Below are positions 1 through 9,232 of a DNA stretch of 64,000 nt, piece by piece (positions within the stretch are counted from its first letter, which is position 1; each line of letters begins with the position of its first letter). The notes beneath the pieces were generated by a model. That model did no database searches and had not been told where the DNA came from. It saw nothing but the letters and a program-made list of their open reading frames with translations. The position numbers and the translations under genes were made by a program. The stretch is from Methanobacterium sp. PtaB.Bin024 (GTDB lineage Archaea; Methanobacteriota; Methanobacteria; Methanobacteriales; Methanobacteriaceae), in the NCBI GenBank assembly GCA_002067065.1, contig MVPY01000038.1:1-64000 (forward strand), written 5' to 3'.

Positions 1-94
1 TTCTGGTAAAGTCAGGGAAATTGCCAGTGCATGGGGAAGGTGGAGGGGATTGGCAGCTTATTATATGGTTGTGGCGGAGTTACTGAATATTTAA
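1..94 (+). CDS. C-terminal end of a HhH-GPD type DNA glycosylase (partial)
   Basis: The reading frame entering the window at base 2 runs 30 codons to a TAA at 92-94. The residues contain AWGRWRGLAAYYM, which resembles the last helix of AlkA-like 3-methyladenine or 8-oxoguanine DNA glycosylases, where a W-x-P/R-W/Y-R-x-x-A-A motif precedes the C-terminus. Such enzymes excise damaged bases in base-excision repair. The helix-hairpin-helix and the catalytic Asp lie outside the window, so this assignment rests on a short tail only and is tentative. Confidence 0.5.
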   Translation, partial: SGKVREIASAWGRWRGLAAYYMVVAELLNI

Positions 95-221
95 GATTTG
101 ATGAATATTTTGATTTTATTTCTGATGATTTTTCTGAGACATTGCGGGTAAGTTTGTTAAAAAGGACACCAAAACATTCGACAAGGTTTATGTCGTTCTT
201 TATTTGTAAAATAAGTTTAGA

Positions 222-1148
222 TCAAAAAAAAGATAAATGTGGATCCATAACCACTGCCATGAAATATAGATCTAAAATTGTGACAAAAACTACTAATGAT
301 GGGACATTTAAATTCACAAGCTTTGTTGCTGCGTCTTTTTTAGATGTACGCTTGATGAAAGCATGTAAACCAACTATAGCGGGTATTATTGATGCTATGA
401 TCAGTACTGGGAACTTTAAAGTTGGATAAATCCCTGAGATAGATAAACCTATAAGTGATAGGGTACCTAAAACCCCTGCTAAACCTATAATAATAAAACC
501 TGTTATCCTTCCGTTTCTAACTATAAATGTGTTTTTGCCTCCTTTTTTATCTCCTTCCATGTCTGGAATCTCCACACTCAAGATAAAGTAAACCATGAAG
601 ATCATAAATGGTAGAGAGAATAGGAAAATTTTTAAATCCAAAAATCCAGTAATAGCCACATAACCCAATGCAGGAAGAAGAAACCCGCTTAAAACTGTTG
701 AAATCTCACCTAATCCCCGATAAGAAAATTTAAGAGGTGGAGCCGAATAATACCATGCGAGAATGTTCCCCATTATAACCATTAGCATAAAAGTGGGGGA
801 AGAGTAAATTATTGAGAATATTAAAGCCAATGTAAGGAATAGTACAATTAATAAAAGAGCAAATCTTTTGGCAAATGGTCTAAGTTCGGGGTTTTCAATT
901 AGGATACCACTGCCTCCTGTGAAACGAGTGGGCTGGTTGTAATGATCCGATTCATAATCCCAATAATCATTACTGTAATGTATAGATAAATGAGCGAGAA
1001 ATAGGACAATGTATCCCCATAAAAACCTATCCCATGAGAGAGGAGTGCTGGTAATTACAGCTAATAATGCGCCGGTAGTGTAACACAAGAAACCAAATAA
1101 AAGAAATTGCATGCGCCCTAATTTAATAATTAGTCGTATTTTGGCCAA
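222..1148 (-). CDS. UbiA family prenyltransferase
   Basis: A polytopic membrane protein of 308 residues with about eight to nine hydrophobic segments. It carries the two aspartate-rich motifs of the UbiA superfamily: N60-D-Y-W-D-Y-E-S-D68, and a second one near residue 195 (D-M-E-G-D). These bind Mg-prenyl diphosphate, so the enzyme should move a prenyl chain to an acceptor in the membrane. The start is a TTG preceded by a G-rich stretch; an ATG 12 codons in is the alternative. MenA-like naming is usual for such archaeal proteins, but methanogens lack menaquinone, so the true acceptor is unknown; the digeranylgeranylglyceryl phosphate synthase branch is another option. Confidence 0.8.
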   Translation of the reverse strand: MAKIRLIIKLGRMQFLLFGFLCYTTGALLAVITSTPLSWDRFLWGYIVLFLAHLSIHYSNDYWDYESDHYNQPTRFTGGSGILIENPELRPFAKRFALLLIVLFLTLALIFSIIYSSPTFMLMVIMGNILAWYYSAPPLKFSYRGLGEISTVLSGFLLPALGYVAITGFLDLKIFLFSLPFMIFMVYFILSVEIPDMEGDKKGGKNTFIVRNGRITGFIIIGLAGVLGTLSLIGLSISGIYPTLKFPVLIIASIIPAIVGLHAFIKRTSKKDAATKLVNLNVPSLVVFVTILDLYFMAVVMDPHLSFF

Positions 1149-1322
1149 TTTAATGGTGAACCCCCCACCAAATACTAAGAATATTCCCCATCTTATAGAA
1201 TGACATTCAAGTGGTTGTTATTAGTTATATATTACAATTAATTTTTTATTTCTTTTATTAATTAAATTCCTTATCAAAATGAAAAACCCTAATAAGATTA
1301 AACCTTACTAAATGAAAGAAAG

Positions 1323-1408
<86 letters not shown>

Positions 1409-1574
1409 ATGATTTAATTTTTCATGAAATGTATACAAATTTTTAAAAAAGTGGTGATCAAAACATTGTCTAATCTACTATTTAAAGACAAGGATTCACT
1501 CACATCTTTTAAATCTGATTTTGTATATGTTAAAACTATCTTTTTATAGTTTTGATCAAACTTTTAAAAAAAGC

Positions 1575-1900
<326 letters not shown>

Positions 1901-2157
1901 TGTTGGTTTTGATGGTATTTTAAGGTTGCGATTTTTCAAAATTTCACCATTTTCAAAAACAATAAATCATCTATCTCAAATATTAATCCACATCATCCCT
2001 GCATGCATTGACATTTTCAGCTTCCCAGTTTCTTATGGTGATTTTTTTTAATTTGATTAAACATTATCCGTTTTTTGAGTTTTATAGGGCTATATATTTT
2101 TATTTACAACTAATAATTCATTTTAGAACAGTTCGTTAGTTTAAAAACCGTTTATAA

Positions 2158-2170
2158 CAAAAAATATATT
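2158..2170 (+). promoter_or_regulatory. Likely TATA box of fprA
   Basis: An AAAAATATATTG box sits about 70 bases before the fprA start codon, giving a predicted start of transcription near 2190-2195. A second TATA-like CTATATATTTTTA at about 2088 could serve as an upstream alternative. Confidence 0.45.
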
Positions 2171-2239
2171 GAAGCAATGTCATATACTGTTTATTGATAA
2201 TAATGCCAAATCTTAATGCCAAAAAAATGGAGGGAAATA

Positions 2240-3463
2240 ATGAAAGCAGATGCTGTTAAAATTGGTGAAGGTGTGTACTGGATTGGAGTTATGGACTGGG
2301 ACATCCGGAGTTATCATGGTTACACCCTGAAAGGGACAACTTATAACGCTTATTTAGTTTTTGGAGAAGATGAGGTAGTTATAATTGATAACACCTATCC
2401 TGGCTCCTCTGCACAATTGTGGGGAAGAGTGGAAGACGCCTTCGAAAAAGAAGGACGGGAGTTAAAAATTGATGTTATCATTCAGAACCATGTTGAACGT
2501 GACCATAGTGGTTCTCTGGGAGAGATTCACAAACGTTTCCCAGATGCCCCTATCTACTGTAGCCAGGTGGCAATTAACGGCCTAAAACAGCACTATCCTT
2601 CACTGGAAGGTGCTGATTTCCATCCAGTTAAAACTGGTGACACACTGGAGGTGGGTGGTCGCAAATTTGCTTTCCTGGATGCTAAGATGCTTCACTGGCC
2701 TGACAGCATGTTCACCCTCCTGACAGATGAGGGGATCCTGTTTTCCAACGATGCTTTTGGCCAGCACCTCTGCTTAAGGGAGCGATATGATCATGAAATT
2801 CCTGAATATGTGCTGATGAATGCTGCCCAGAAATTCTATGCTAACCTGGTTACCCCGGCTTCCATGCTAGTGTTGCGCAAGTTCGAAGAGGTTAAAGAAT
2901 TGGGATTGCTTGATAAGATCAAGATGATTGCCCCTGCCCATGGTCAGATCTGGACCGACCCTGCAAAGATCCTGACTGCTTACAGTAACTGGGCCACAGG
3001 CCAGTGCAAAGATAAGGCTACTATAATCTATGATACCATGCATTACTCCACCCGTATGATGGCCCATGCCCTGGCAGAGGGTCTTATGAGTGGTGGTGTG
3101 GATGTGGAGATGTATTTCCTCCATGAGGATGAACGCAGCGAAATAGTTAATGATATCTTAGACAGCAAAGCCCTGCTTTTAGGAGTTCCAACTATCTTTA
3201 ATGGCCCTTATCCAAGTTTTGGAGATTTGCTCTACTACTTAGAAGGACTCAGCTTCCAGCGTACCGGGATCAAAAGACTGGCTACCACCTTCGGGTCTAA
3301 GGGTTGGAGTGGTAAAGGTGCGGTGAAAGTTGCTGAGACTCTGGGAAAATGCGGATTTGATATTCTGGACACCTTTGAGGTTACTTATGTGCCCACCAAA
3401 GATGAACTGGATAAATGTTACCAGATGGGTCAAGAAATGGCTCAGAAGATCAAAAAGATGTAG
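2240..3463 (+). CDS. fprA: F420H2 oxidase (A-type flavoprotein FprA)
   Basis: This protein of 407 residues has an N-terminal beta-lactamase-fold diiron domain followed by a C-terminal flavodoxin-like FMN domain. The diiron ligands are visible in HVERDHSG and in the later H-W-P-D and P-A-H-G blocks; the flavodoxin part begins around residue 250 (T-I-I-Y-D-T-M). The methanogen enzymes reduce O2 to water with reduced F420 and so protect an anaerobe from oxygen. I start at ATG 2240 because GGAGGG lies 5-10 bases upstream and family members begin at this point; an ATG 24 bases earlier has no such site. The stop codon lies inside a tandem repeat. Confidence 0.93.
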   Translation: MKADAVKIGEGVYWIGVMDWDIRSYHGYTLKGTTYNAYLVFGEDEVVIIDNTYPGSSAQLWGRVEDAFEKEGRELKIDVIIQNHVERDHSGSLGEIHKRFPDAPIYCSQVAINGLKQHYPSLEGADFHPVKTGDTLEVGGRKFAFLDAKMLHWPDSMFTLLTDEGILFSNDAFGQHLCLRERYDHEIPEYVLMNAAQKFYANLVTPASMLVLRKFEEVKELGLLDKIKMIAPAHGQIWTDPAKILTAYSNWATGQCKDKATIIYDTMHYSTRMMAHALAEGLMSGGVDVEMYFLHEDERSEIVNDILDSKALLLGVPTIFNGPYPSFGDLLYYLEGLSFQRTGIKRLATTFGSKGWSGKGAVKVAETLGKCGFDILDTFEVTYVPTKDELDKCYQMGQEMAQKIKKM

Positions 3464-3536
3464 ATTTAGGAAGATGTAGATTTAGGAAGATGTAGATTTA
3501 GGAAGATGTAGATTTAGGAAGATGTAGATTTAGGAA
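3457..3536. repeat. Five tandem copies of a 16-bp unit at the end of fprA
   Basis: The unit GATGTAGATTTAGGAA is repeated exactly five times without spacer. The first copy overlaps the last two codons and the stop of fprA, so each unit re-creates the ATG-TAG end of the gene. A replication-slippage expansion is the simplest origin. Confidence 0.95.
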
Positions 3537-3601
3537 TAAATTTGGAATAACTAAAAAAAAATTACGTGTGAACATCAAATAATGGAACAAGGAGGGGAAT
3601 T

Positions 3602-4015
3602 ATGAGATCATTGGAATTTGAAAGTGGGATGGATAATGAAAGAAAGATTATGGTGGCCATATTCTGGACTAACCGAAAGGCTGCTAGAACTGAAGGGTGC
3701 TCTCCTTTCCTTATAAAGAGAATTAAAACCCCAAATGAAATTTACACACCTGATGGGAATAAGTTGCTCAAATTAAATGGTGAAATCATGGCAGATATGG
3801 TTCAAACCCTTGATACAGGTAAATCGATCCCTATGGAATTTCATATTGGAGAAGAGAAGTTAAATGTCATTCTCAGTGCTGATTCTTATTCAGTTTCCGC
3901 AGAAAGAAGTCCAGAGATCGAAGAGGAGATAATTGAAAAACTGGAGATGGAGTTTCCCAAGAAGTTTCCCAGTTTATGTGACTCTTTCAAGCCAAGGGTA
4001 GTTCCTAAAGGATAA
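3602..4015 (+). CDS. Hypothetical cytosolic protein, 137 residues
   Basis: I do not recognise this family. The start has a strong site (AAGGAGGGGA) about 5 bases upstream. The protein is soluble, mixed alpha/beta by appearance, with an acidic helical stretch (E-I-E-E-E-I-I-E-K-L) near residue 105 and only two cysteines. There is no signal peptide or membrane segment. It follows fprA after about 140 bases and could be co-transcribed or separate; no function is inferred. Confidence 0.7.
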   Translation: MRSLEFESGMDNERKIMVAIFWTNRKAARTEGCSPFLIKRIKTPNEIYTPDGNKLLKLNGEIMADMVQTLDTGKSIPMEFHIGEEKLNVILSADSYSVSAERSPEIEEEIIEKLEMEFPKKFPSLCDSFKPRVVPKG

Positions 4016-4200
4016 CTAACTGAATCCAGAATATTCAATATTTTCTTTTATTTTTATATTTTTCTTAGTCTATGTGAAAATATAACATTAAATCTAAGGT
4101 TTAAGATCAGACCAATTTAAGCAAAAAATAATCACCAAACATTAACAGGTTCAATTAAAAATTAACTTCATAAATCTTCCTGACTTTTATTTCCTGACTT

Positions 4201-4593
4201 TTAAAGTTGAATAGATCTTATTATGTCTCCATCAGAAACAATACCCACCAGATCATGATTATCTAGTACTACTAACTGGTTTATGATCCCCTCATCTGAA
4301 CCGTATTCCTGCATCTTGTTCACCGCAGTTGACAGGTCATCTTCAGGTGAGACATATATTACCTGTTCAACCATAACCTCTCCCACTGTGGTTCCTAATT
4401 CATACTTATCCAGGATGAGGTTGTGACCTAAATCTGTGGCAGTTACTATTCCCACTAGGGTCTCCCCATCTATTACTGGTAGTGAACTTATTTTGTGTTT
4501 CATCAGCTTTTCAAAGGCAAATACAACATCCTCATTAGGAGGTACGGTTATAACCTTACTGCTCATTACATCCTTAACCTTTAGTTTCAACAT
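4201..4593 (-). CDS. CBS-pair domain protein
   Basis: A stand-alone tandem CBS domain protein of about 130 residues: the first CBS begins with V-K-D-V-M-S and contains S-S-L-P-V-I-D and L-V-G-I-V-T-A-T-D-L; the second ends with L-V-G-I-V-S-D-G-D-I-I-R. CBS pairs bind adenosine ligands and act as energy sensors. I choose ATG 4593, with GGAAGTGA just upstream, so the gene overlaps the end of the preceding 2-phosphoglycerate kinase gene by 20 bases. This tight coupling suggests co-translation and a regulatory link to that kinase, which is inference. Confidence 0.88.
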   Translation of the reverse strand: MLKLKVKDVMSSKVITVPPNEDVVFAFEKLMKHKISSLPVIDGETLVGIVTATDLGHNLILDKYELGTTVGEVMVEQVIYVSPEDDLSTAVNKMQEYGSDEGIINQLVVLDNHDLVGIVSDGDIIRSIQL

Positions 4594-5488
4594 CGTCTTC
4601 ACTTCCATAGGTCTTTGTAATTTCTTCAATAATGGATTCAATGGTAGTTGTGATATCTATGTTCTCAATGACTGGCACATGATACTTGTTAGCTTGGTTC
4701 TCGAAATATTTATGGGTTCTTCTTATAGCTCCGAAATAGTTCATATATCTTTCAAGAGGCCTTCTAGCCCATTGTTGCCTGCATCTTGAGTAGAATCTTC
4801 CTTTATGGACTTCTTCATCTTCAAGTGTTAAAATGAACATGTGCACATTATGTCTGGAAACCAAATCTTCCCTGATGAATCCCGGTACGATGTGAACACC
4901 TTCAATAACTATACTGATACCTTCAGTTATGGATCGTTCAATTACAGCCTCCACACCAACACTCACAGTGTCCACATGGTCCCTGAAACCAATAATAACC
5001 TCATCCAGTTCTGGGGATGGTGGTATGCGCAGGGAGCGGTAAGCAGTGTAACTTGATTCATACAGTGTGGGTAGAAGTTCTTTGGATGAAGTTTTACGCA
5101 TTACCTCACGGATCATGTCCGTGCTGATCATATTACGGATTCCCAGACGGTTAGCCACCTCAAATGCTATGGAAGAAGTTCCTACTCCTGAAGAACCACC
5201 TACCAGAATTACCAAGGGGTCCTGACATTTTCTGATCCTTTTCCACAAACCATACTGGGATGCTATTTCACTATCCTCCTTTTTAAGCCTCTGGCGAACG
5301 ATAGTGACCAGATCATCCAGTTTAATAAGAGTGACACCATCCTTTTTAAGTTGAGCTTCAATCTGTGAAGAGAAGGTGTAAGCTTTATTGGGATCCATCT
5401 CAGCACGGGTCAGGGACCTGGCCAGAACTCCCTTTGAAAAGGGTTCCCTATATTTTTTACCACTTACTTCTCCTTCAACCATGATCAT
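4574..5488 (-). CDS. pgk2: 2-phosphoglycerate kinase
   Basis: The 304-residue protein has an N-terminal ATP-cone-like segment (about residues 5-85) and a P-loop kinase domain with Walker A G-G-S-S-G-V-G-T-S-S at about residues 97-106. This architecture matches the methanogen 2-phosphoglycerate kinase that makes 2,3-diphosphoglycerate, the precursor of cyclic 2,3-diphosphoglycerate, a major solute and phosphate store of Methanobacteriales. GAGGTGA lies 8 bases before the ATG. It heads a two-gene unit with a CBS protein. The cyclic-DPG synthetase gene is not in the window. Confidence 0.88.
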   Translation of the reverse strand: MIMVEGEVSGKKYREPFSKGVLARSLTRAEMDPNKAYTFSSQIEAQLKKDGVTLIKLDDLVTIVRQRLKKEDSEIASQYGLWKRIRKCQDPLVILVGGSSGVGTSSIAFEVANRLGIRNMISTDMIREVMRKTSSKELLPTLYESSYTAYRSLRIPPSPELDEVIIGFRDHVDTVSVGVEAVIERSITEGISIVIEGVHIVPGFIREDLVSRHNVHMFILTLEDEEVHKGRFYSRCRQQWARRPLERYMNYFGAIRRTHKYFENQANKYHVPVIENIDITTTIESIIEEITKTYGSEDDVETKG

Positions 5489-5617
5489 TGTTTATCTCAC
5501 CTCAAATAAGGGGGATCGTAAAAACATAAAAATCAAGATATTATTTGTCACCATCATTTAAATCATTTTCTGTGGTGATTTTTTTATCCCCTAAATAGAG
5601 AAGGGTAAATCTCCAGC

Positions 5618-6286
5618 TTAAAGTTTAATAATTCCAGTTTCGATTTTTTCCTCATCATGAGAATCAGGAATCTTAATTAAACAGGCATGACCATGAGAAA
5701 GTTCCCCAGGGTTTATTATTTCGGTATTTCCGATCTTATCAGTGCCTCTGGCTTCATGTATATGACCACAGATATTTATGGTTGGCTGCAGTTCTTCAAT
5801 TATCTTACGAATACTTTTACTTCCCACATGCTCCCCTGAAGGTAACAGGTCAGTTTTCGTACCATACGGCGGTGCATGAGTGACAAAAAGAGTTATTTTC
5901 TCTTCTTTAACACCTTCAAGGGCTTTTTTAGCCTCATCGTAGATCTGAATCTCTTCAAACTCCAAAGGGGTATTAAACGGTGTTGGATTAGACCCTCCAA
6001 AGCCACATACTCCAATATTTTTTATCACCATACCTCTGGCGTGTAGGTTAACAGCCTGAGAGTTGTCTATATTGATATGAAGTGATCCTGGATCGCAGTT
6101 ACCAGGGATTGCCATTACCGGGACTTGAAACGAACAGATTTCATTTAATATGTCCTCCCCTAATTCTGCTGGGCCAAAATGGGTTATATCACCAGCTATT
6201 ATTATCAGATCCACTTTGTTATCCTTAAGATAATGCAATATGGGTTTAATATTTCCATGAAGATCACTGACAGCCAGGATTTTCAT
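5618..6286 (-). CDS. Metallophosphoesterase (calcineurin-like)
   Basis: The N-terminus M-K-I-L-A-V-S-D-L-H-G-N gives the D-x-H metal motif; A-G-D-I-T-H, G-N-C-D, V-T-H-A-P-P and C-G-H-I-H follow in the family order. The protein of 222 residues is a small archaeal phosphoesterase related to YfcE/MJ0936; the substrate is unknown (broad phosphodiesterase activity is usual). AGGAGG is 6 bases before ATG 6286 and directly abuts the ATG at 6292, so 6286 is the better start. Confidence 0.9.
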   Translation of the reverse strand: MKILAVSDLHGNIKPILHYLKDNKVDLIIIAGDITHFGPAELGEDILNEICSFQVPVMAIPGNCDPGSLHINIDNSQAVNLHARGMVIKNIGVCGFGGSNPTPFNTPLEFEEIQIYDEAKKALEGVKEEKITLFVTHAPPYGTKTDLLPSGEHVGSKSIRKIIEELQPTINICGHIHEARGTDKIGNTEIINPGELSHGHACLIKIPDSHDEEKIETGIIKL

Positions 6287-6403
6287 TGGCATCCTCCTAT
6301 ATCACTCTGATTAGTTTTTTTATCAAATTTTTTCAAATAAAAGTAAGATTAAAATGTTAAACATCTAATTAAGTTAACAATTAACATCTGGTAAGATCAA
6401 CTA

Positions 6404-6958
6404 TTAAACATCCTCTTCTATTTCTTTTAACTGTTCTTTAAAGAACGATGAAAGTTCCTGGAGACTTTTTTTGAGATTTTCTTTATCCCCATAGACTGAT
6501 ATAAGATCATCTTCCTCAAACTCAATTATAACATTGTGATACTCGGCTATTTCCTGAACCCTGTCTTCGGAGAGTGGTGCTTTGAAGTTAACACGAATCA
6601 TTGAAAAACCAGAGGGAGCACCAACCACGAACTTGGAATCTGTCTTCTTCTGAGGATATACCACCTCGCCCCTGGAGGCTTTTAACAGTTTATCCATCCA
6701 TTGAGCACTGTATTCTTCGCCTATGCCATCAGCCAGGCCCATTAATGTATTTTGAACCTTAGTTAGAAATTCATTGATTCTACCTACCTCAACCTGTCTT
6801 TGAGGGTCGGTAGGATCCACTTTGTAAAAATTTATGGTGGTTTTGGCCATCTGAATGTTTTTAGTAACCTCTTTAGGAATTTTTAATCCTTTTTTCTTAA
6901 GATCAGTTAAGAGTTCCACCAACACCAGCCAGGTCTGTTCGGCAGGTAATTCATTCAT
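6404..6958 (-). CDS. DUF2096 family protein
   Basis: A soluble 184-residue protein matching in my judgement the methanogen-restricted DUF2096 family. It is rich in charged residues, opens with a helical segment (E-Q-T-W-L-V-L-V-E-L-L) and ends with a predicted coiled, acidic helix. No catalytic motif is visible. Its ATG overlaps the stop of the upstream DUF749 gene by four bases (ATGA), so the two are translationally coupled. Function is unknown. Confidence 0.7.
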   Translation of the reverse strand: MNELPAEQTWLVLVELLTDLKKKGLKIPKEVTKNIQMAKTTINFYKVDPTDPQRQVEVGRINEFLTKVQNTLMGLADGIGEEYSAQWMDKLLKASRGEVVYPQKKTDSKFVVGAPSGFSMIRVNFKAPLSEDRVQEIAEYHNVIIEFEEDDLISVYGDKENLKKSLQELSSFFKEQLKEIEEDV

Positions 6959-7221
6959 AAGTAACCTTCCAGGACCTGTTTGGAACGATGATTGAGTTTG
7001 GCATCAGCTTCCTTAAGTTCTTCATCGATTTGTTCAAAACTCGTGTATGAGTCTAAAAACAGCACGTGAACACTTTCTGTGCCAATTATATCCAGAATTG
7101 CTATATCATCATTTTCATCAAGTGATTTATTTTCTATTGATGCCTTGTACTGTACAAAAGGACCATATTTTTCTGGTAATTCTTTGTATTTGAAAATTCC
7201 AGCGAGACTGGCTACGAACAA
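6955..7221 (-). CDS. DUF749 family protein
   Basis: A small soluble protein of 88 residues resembling the DUF749 family of methanogens, with the block V-Q-Y-K-A and a central I-L-D-I-I-G-T. I prefer the TTG at 7221 (M-F-V-A-S-L-A-G-I-F-K-Y-K): AGGTG lies six bases upstream and family members begin with this sequence; a GTG three codons earlier overlaps the ribosome site. It is the first gene of a pair with DUF2096. Function is unknown. Confidence 0.68.
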   Translation of the reverse strand: MFVASLAGIFKYKELPEKYGPFVQYKASIENKSLDENDDIAILDIIGTESVHVLFLDSYTSFEQIDEELKEADAKLNHRSKQVLEGYL

Positions 7222-7353
7222 AAAAAACACCTCTCTTAATTTGGTATTAGATCAATCTTTTTTAGATCAATCTTTTACTTAGAATTAGTATTTAATCAGT
7301 ATTTTGAAAATAAAAAACTTTTCTAAAAAAAGAAATTAAAGGGAGAATATTGT

Positions 7354-8268
7354 TTATTCTCCACCGGTTATTTCATCTAAGTAACACTTGTCCAGAGCAG
7401 AGTCTGTGCATATCTGGTGGGCGTCTACGGTTAGTTCTTCTTTAGGCAGTCCCATGGCCATTCCATAGAGTTGTGCCAGGTGGAAGACAGGGATTTCAAA
7501 GTCTGTTCCGAATTTTTCATTGACTTCAACTTGTCCCACGTCAAACTGCAGGTGACAGAATGGGCAGACATTTACAATGGCATCTACACCTGCTTCTCTC
7601 ATATTGGTGAGTTTTTCTTTGGTGAAATCAGCGGTCACGTCCAGGTCTCTGGATCTTAGACCACCACCTGCACCACAGCACATCATTTTGTCTTTGTATG
7701 GGATTGATTGGGCACCGGTTACTTCCACTAGCTCATCAAGGATGGTTGGTTTCATTGGGTTATCTATACCTATTTCTGAGCTGGGTTTTAGGAAGTGGCA
7801 ACCATAGTGTACGGCTACTTTGAGGTTTTCCAGTGGGTTGGTTACTAATTCAGCAAGTTTATCCATTCCCACATCGTTGTAGAGAATTTCGGCAAAGTGT
7901 CGTACTTGAATTTCACCCTTAAATTCGCGTCCTGCTTCTGCTAAGACTTTGTTGATCTTTTCCTTCATCTCAGCATCTTCATGGAGCATGTGGTTGCTTT
8001 CGAATAAAGATCCGAAACATCCATTACACTCAGTCATGATGTCGTTTCCCTGTTCTTCAGCTATGGTGAGGTTTCGGGCAGCAATGGCAGCCCAGGTGGT
8101 TCTGTCAAAGGAACCAAATACTCCAGGTGCAGGGCAGCATGATGCTCCTTCCATGTCTTTAAGACCCACGTCTAATGCGTCGAAGAGTAATCGGGTGGAT
8201 TTTTCGATACCTGGGTATCGGTTGTTCATGATACATCCTAAGAAGTATGCAAATTCTTGTTCAGCCAT
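7354..8268 (-). CDS. hdrB: CoB-CoM heterodisulfide reductase subunit B
   Basis: HdrB carries the two noncubane [4Fe-4S] clusters that split the CoM-S-S-CoB disulfide in the cytosolic HdrABC complex, the last step of methanogenesis. Two CCG domains are visible: cysteines in G-C-I-M-N, S-C-C-P-A-P-G and E-C-N-G-C, then G-C-H-F-L, M-C-C-G-A-G and C-P-F-C-H. Length (304) fits the family. ATG 8268 is preceded by AAGGTGATAAAT, which overlaps the end of hdrC, so the two subunits are co-translated. No hdrA is nearby, as is usual in this order. Confidence 0.96.
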   Translation of the reverse strand: MAEQEFAYFLGCIMNNRYPGIEKSTRLLFDALDVGLKDMEGASCCPAPGVFGSFDRTTWAAIAARNLTIAEEQGNDIMTECNGCFGSLFESNHMLHEDAEMKEKINKVLAEAGREFKGEIQVRHFAEILYNDVGMDKLAELVTNPLENLKVAVHYGCHFLKPSSEIGIDNPMKPTILDELVEVTGAQSIPYKDKMMCCGAGGGLRSRDLDVTADFTKEKLTNMREAGVDAIVNVCPFCHLQFDVGQVEVNEKFGTDFEIPVFHLAQLYGMAMGLPKEELTVDAHQICTDSALDKCYLDEITGGE

Positions 8269-8278
8269 ATTTATCACC

Positions 8279-9148
8279 TTAATCTATTGCTCCTGTTTCC
8301 CAGTTGTAGCCTATGAGGTTGTCGAATCCTGTGGCTTTCACTATGGTCTGGACTTCTTCTAAGGCTTCTGGGAAGCTGTGGGTTGTTGGTGGTAGTTCAT
8401 CTAGGCCCACGCTTTTTCTGAGTTCTTGAGTTTGTGGGTTGATAGGTACACCGTGGCCAGTTTTAATTACGAAACTTCCCACCATTTTATGTGCTTTTCC
8501 CATGTATCCTGCTTGGGCTGCGTAGTTTCGCACGATTTTCACTATGTCTACGATTTTAATACCTCTTGGGCATCTTTCCTGGCATTCGTAACAGGTAGTA
8601 CACATCCATAAAGTATCATCAGGAATGACATCCTCTTTTAAGCCTATGAGGGATCTTCTAACTAATTGTCTTATCCTGTAAGGGGTTCTTCTTCCTGATG
8701 GGCATGCAGCAGTACAGGTACCGCACTGGAAACATATTCCAAGTGATTCTCCACCAGCATCCATTATTTCCTGTTTGAAATTTTCATCTATATCTGCTCG
8801 GGTTACTATGGCTTCATCCTTTTGAAGTAAAGTCATACTTTCACTCCTTTCTTTTTTTGGCTCTTCTTTTGATTTAACTGGTTCTTCAACTTCAGCCTTT
8901 TCCGGTTTTTCTTCTTTTTTGGTCTCTGCTTTCTCTGCAGCAACTGGTTCTTTGGTTTTCTCTTCTGCCGGTTTATCTTCAACTTTTTCCGGCTTCTCGG
9001 CTGCTGGAACTTCTTCGACTTTCTCTTGTACTTTGGTTTCTTTTTTTTCAACCGAGGGCTTGTCTTTCTCTGATTTCACTGCTTCTTCTTTCTTTTCTGG
9101 CTCATCTTCGCCACTAAATACGTTTTTTAAGCGTTTTAAAAAGCTCAT
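8279..9148 (-). CDS. hdrC: CoB-CoM heterodisulfide reductase subunit C with charged N-terminal extension
   Basis: The C-terminal 185 residues are a complete HdrC with two ferredoxin-type clusters, C-F-Q-C-G-T-C-T-A-A-C-P and C-T-T-C-Y-E-C-Q-E-R-C-P, which relay electrons between HdrA and HdrB. In front lie about 104 residues made almost only of K, E, P, A and V after a basic amphipathic start (S-F-L-K-R-L-K-N-V-F). Family HdrC normally begins at M-T-L-L-Q-K, which is ATG 8836 here, and that codon has its own AGGAGTGA four bases upstream. So the gene could make a long form, a short form, or both. The distal start at 9148 has only GGCGTGA. Promoter lies near 9230. Confidence 0.93.
   Translation of the reverse strand: MSFLKRLKNVFSGEDEPEKKEEAVKSEKDKPSVEKKETKVQEKVEEVPAAEKPEKVEDKPAEEKTKEPVAAEKAETKKEEKPEKAEVEEPVKSKEEPKKERSESMTLLQKDEAIVTRADIDENFKQEIMDAGGESLGICFQCGTCTAACPSGRRTPYRIRQLVRRSLIGLKEDVIPDDTLWMCTTCYECQERCPRGIKIVDIVKIVRNYAAQAGYMGKAHKMVGSFVIKTGHGVPINPQTQELRKSVGLDELPPTTHSFPEALEEVQTIVKATGFDNLIGYNWETGAID
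8834..8848 (-). promoter_or_regulatory. Internal ribosome binding site and canonical HdrC start
   Basis: AGGAGTGA, a 4-base gap and ATG lie inside the long hdrC frame, exactly where family HdrC proteins start. It decides whether the charged extension is present in all HdrC molecules. Confidence 0.75.
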
Positions 9149-9224
9149 TATCTTCACGCCCCGGTCACCCTACGGTTCTCTTGGAAAACCATGTGATTTC
9201 CAGTTCAAAATCTAGAGACCAGTA

Positions 9225-9232
9225 TATATAAA
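9225..9232 (-). promoter_or_regulatory. TATA box of hdrCB
   Basis: TTTATATA on the minus strand, preceded by AACC, gives a predicted transcript start near 9204 and a leader of about 55 bases. An imperfect palindrome (9253-9273, CTGTCACC-5-GGTTACAG) lies about 20 bases further upstream and may bind a regulator. Confidence 0.65.

Noticed and set aside
31..429. A 132-codon plus-strand frame at the window start
   Set aside because: It runs antisense into the UbiA gene and lacks a ribosome site; another frame here carries the glycosylase tail.
3457..3536. Possible CRISPR array at the fprA repeat
   Set aside because: Units are 16 bp and directly adjacent, with no spacers.
8833..9051. A lysine-rich 72-codon frame within the hdrC extension
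   Set aside because: It is a shifted shadow of the K/E-rich coding sequence with no ribosome site of its own.
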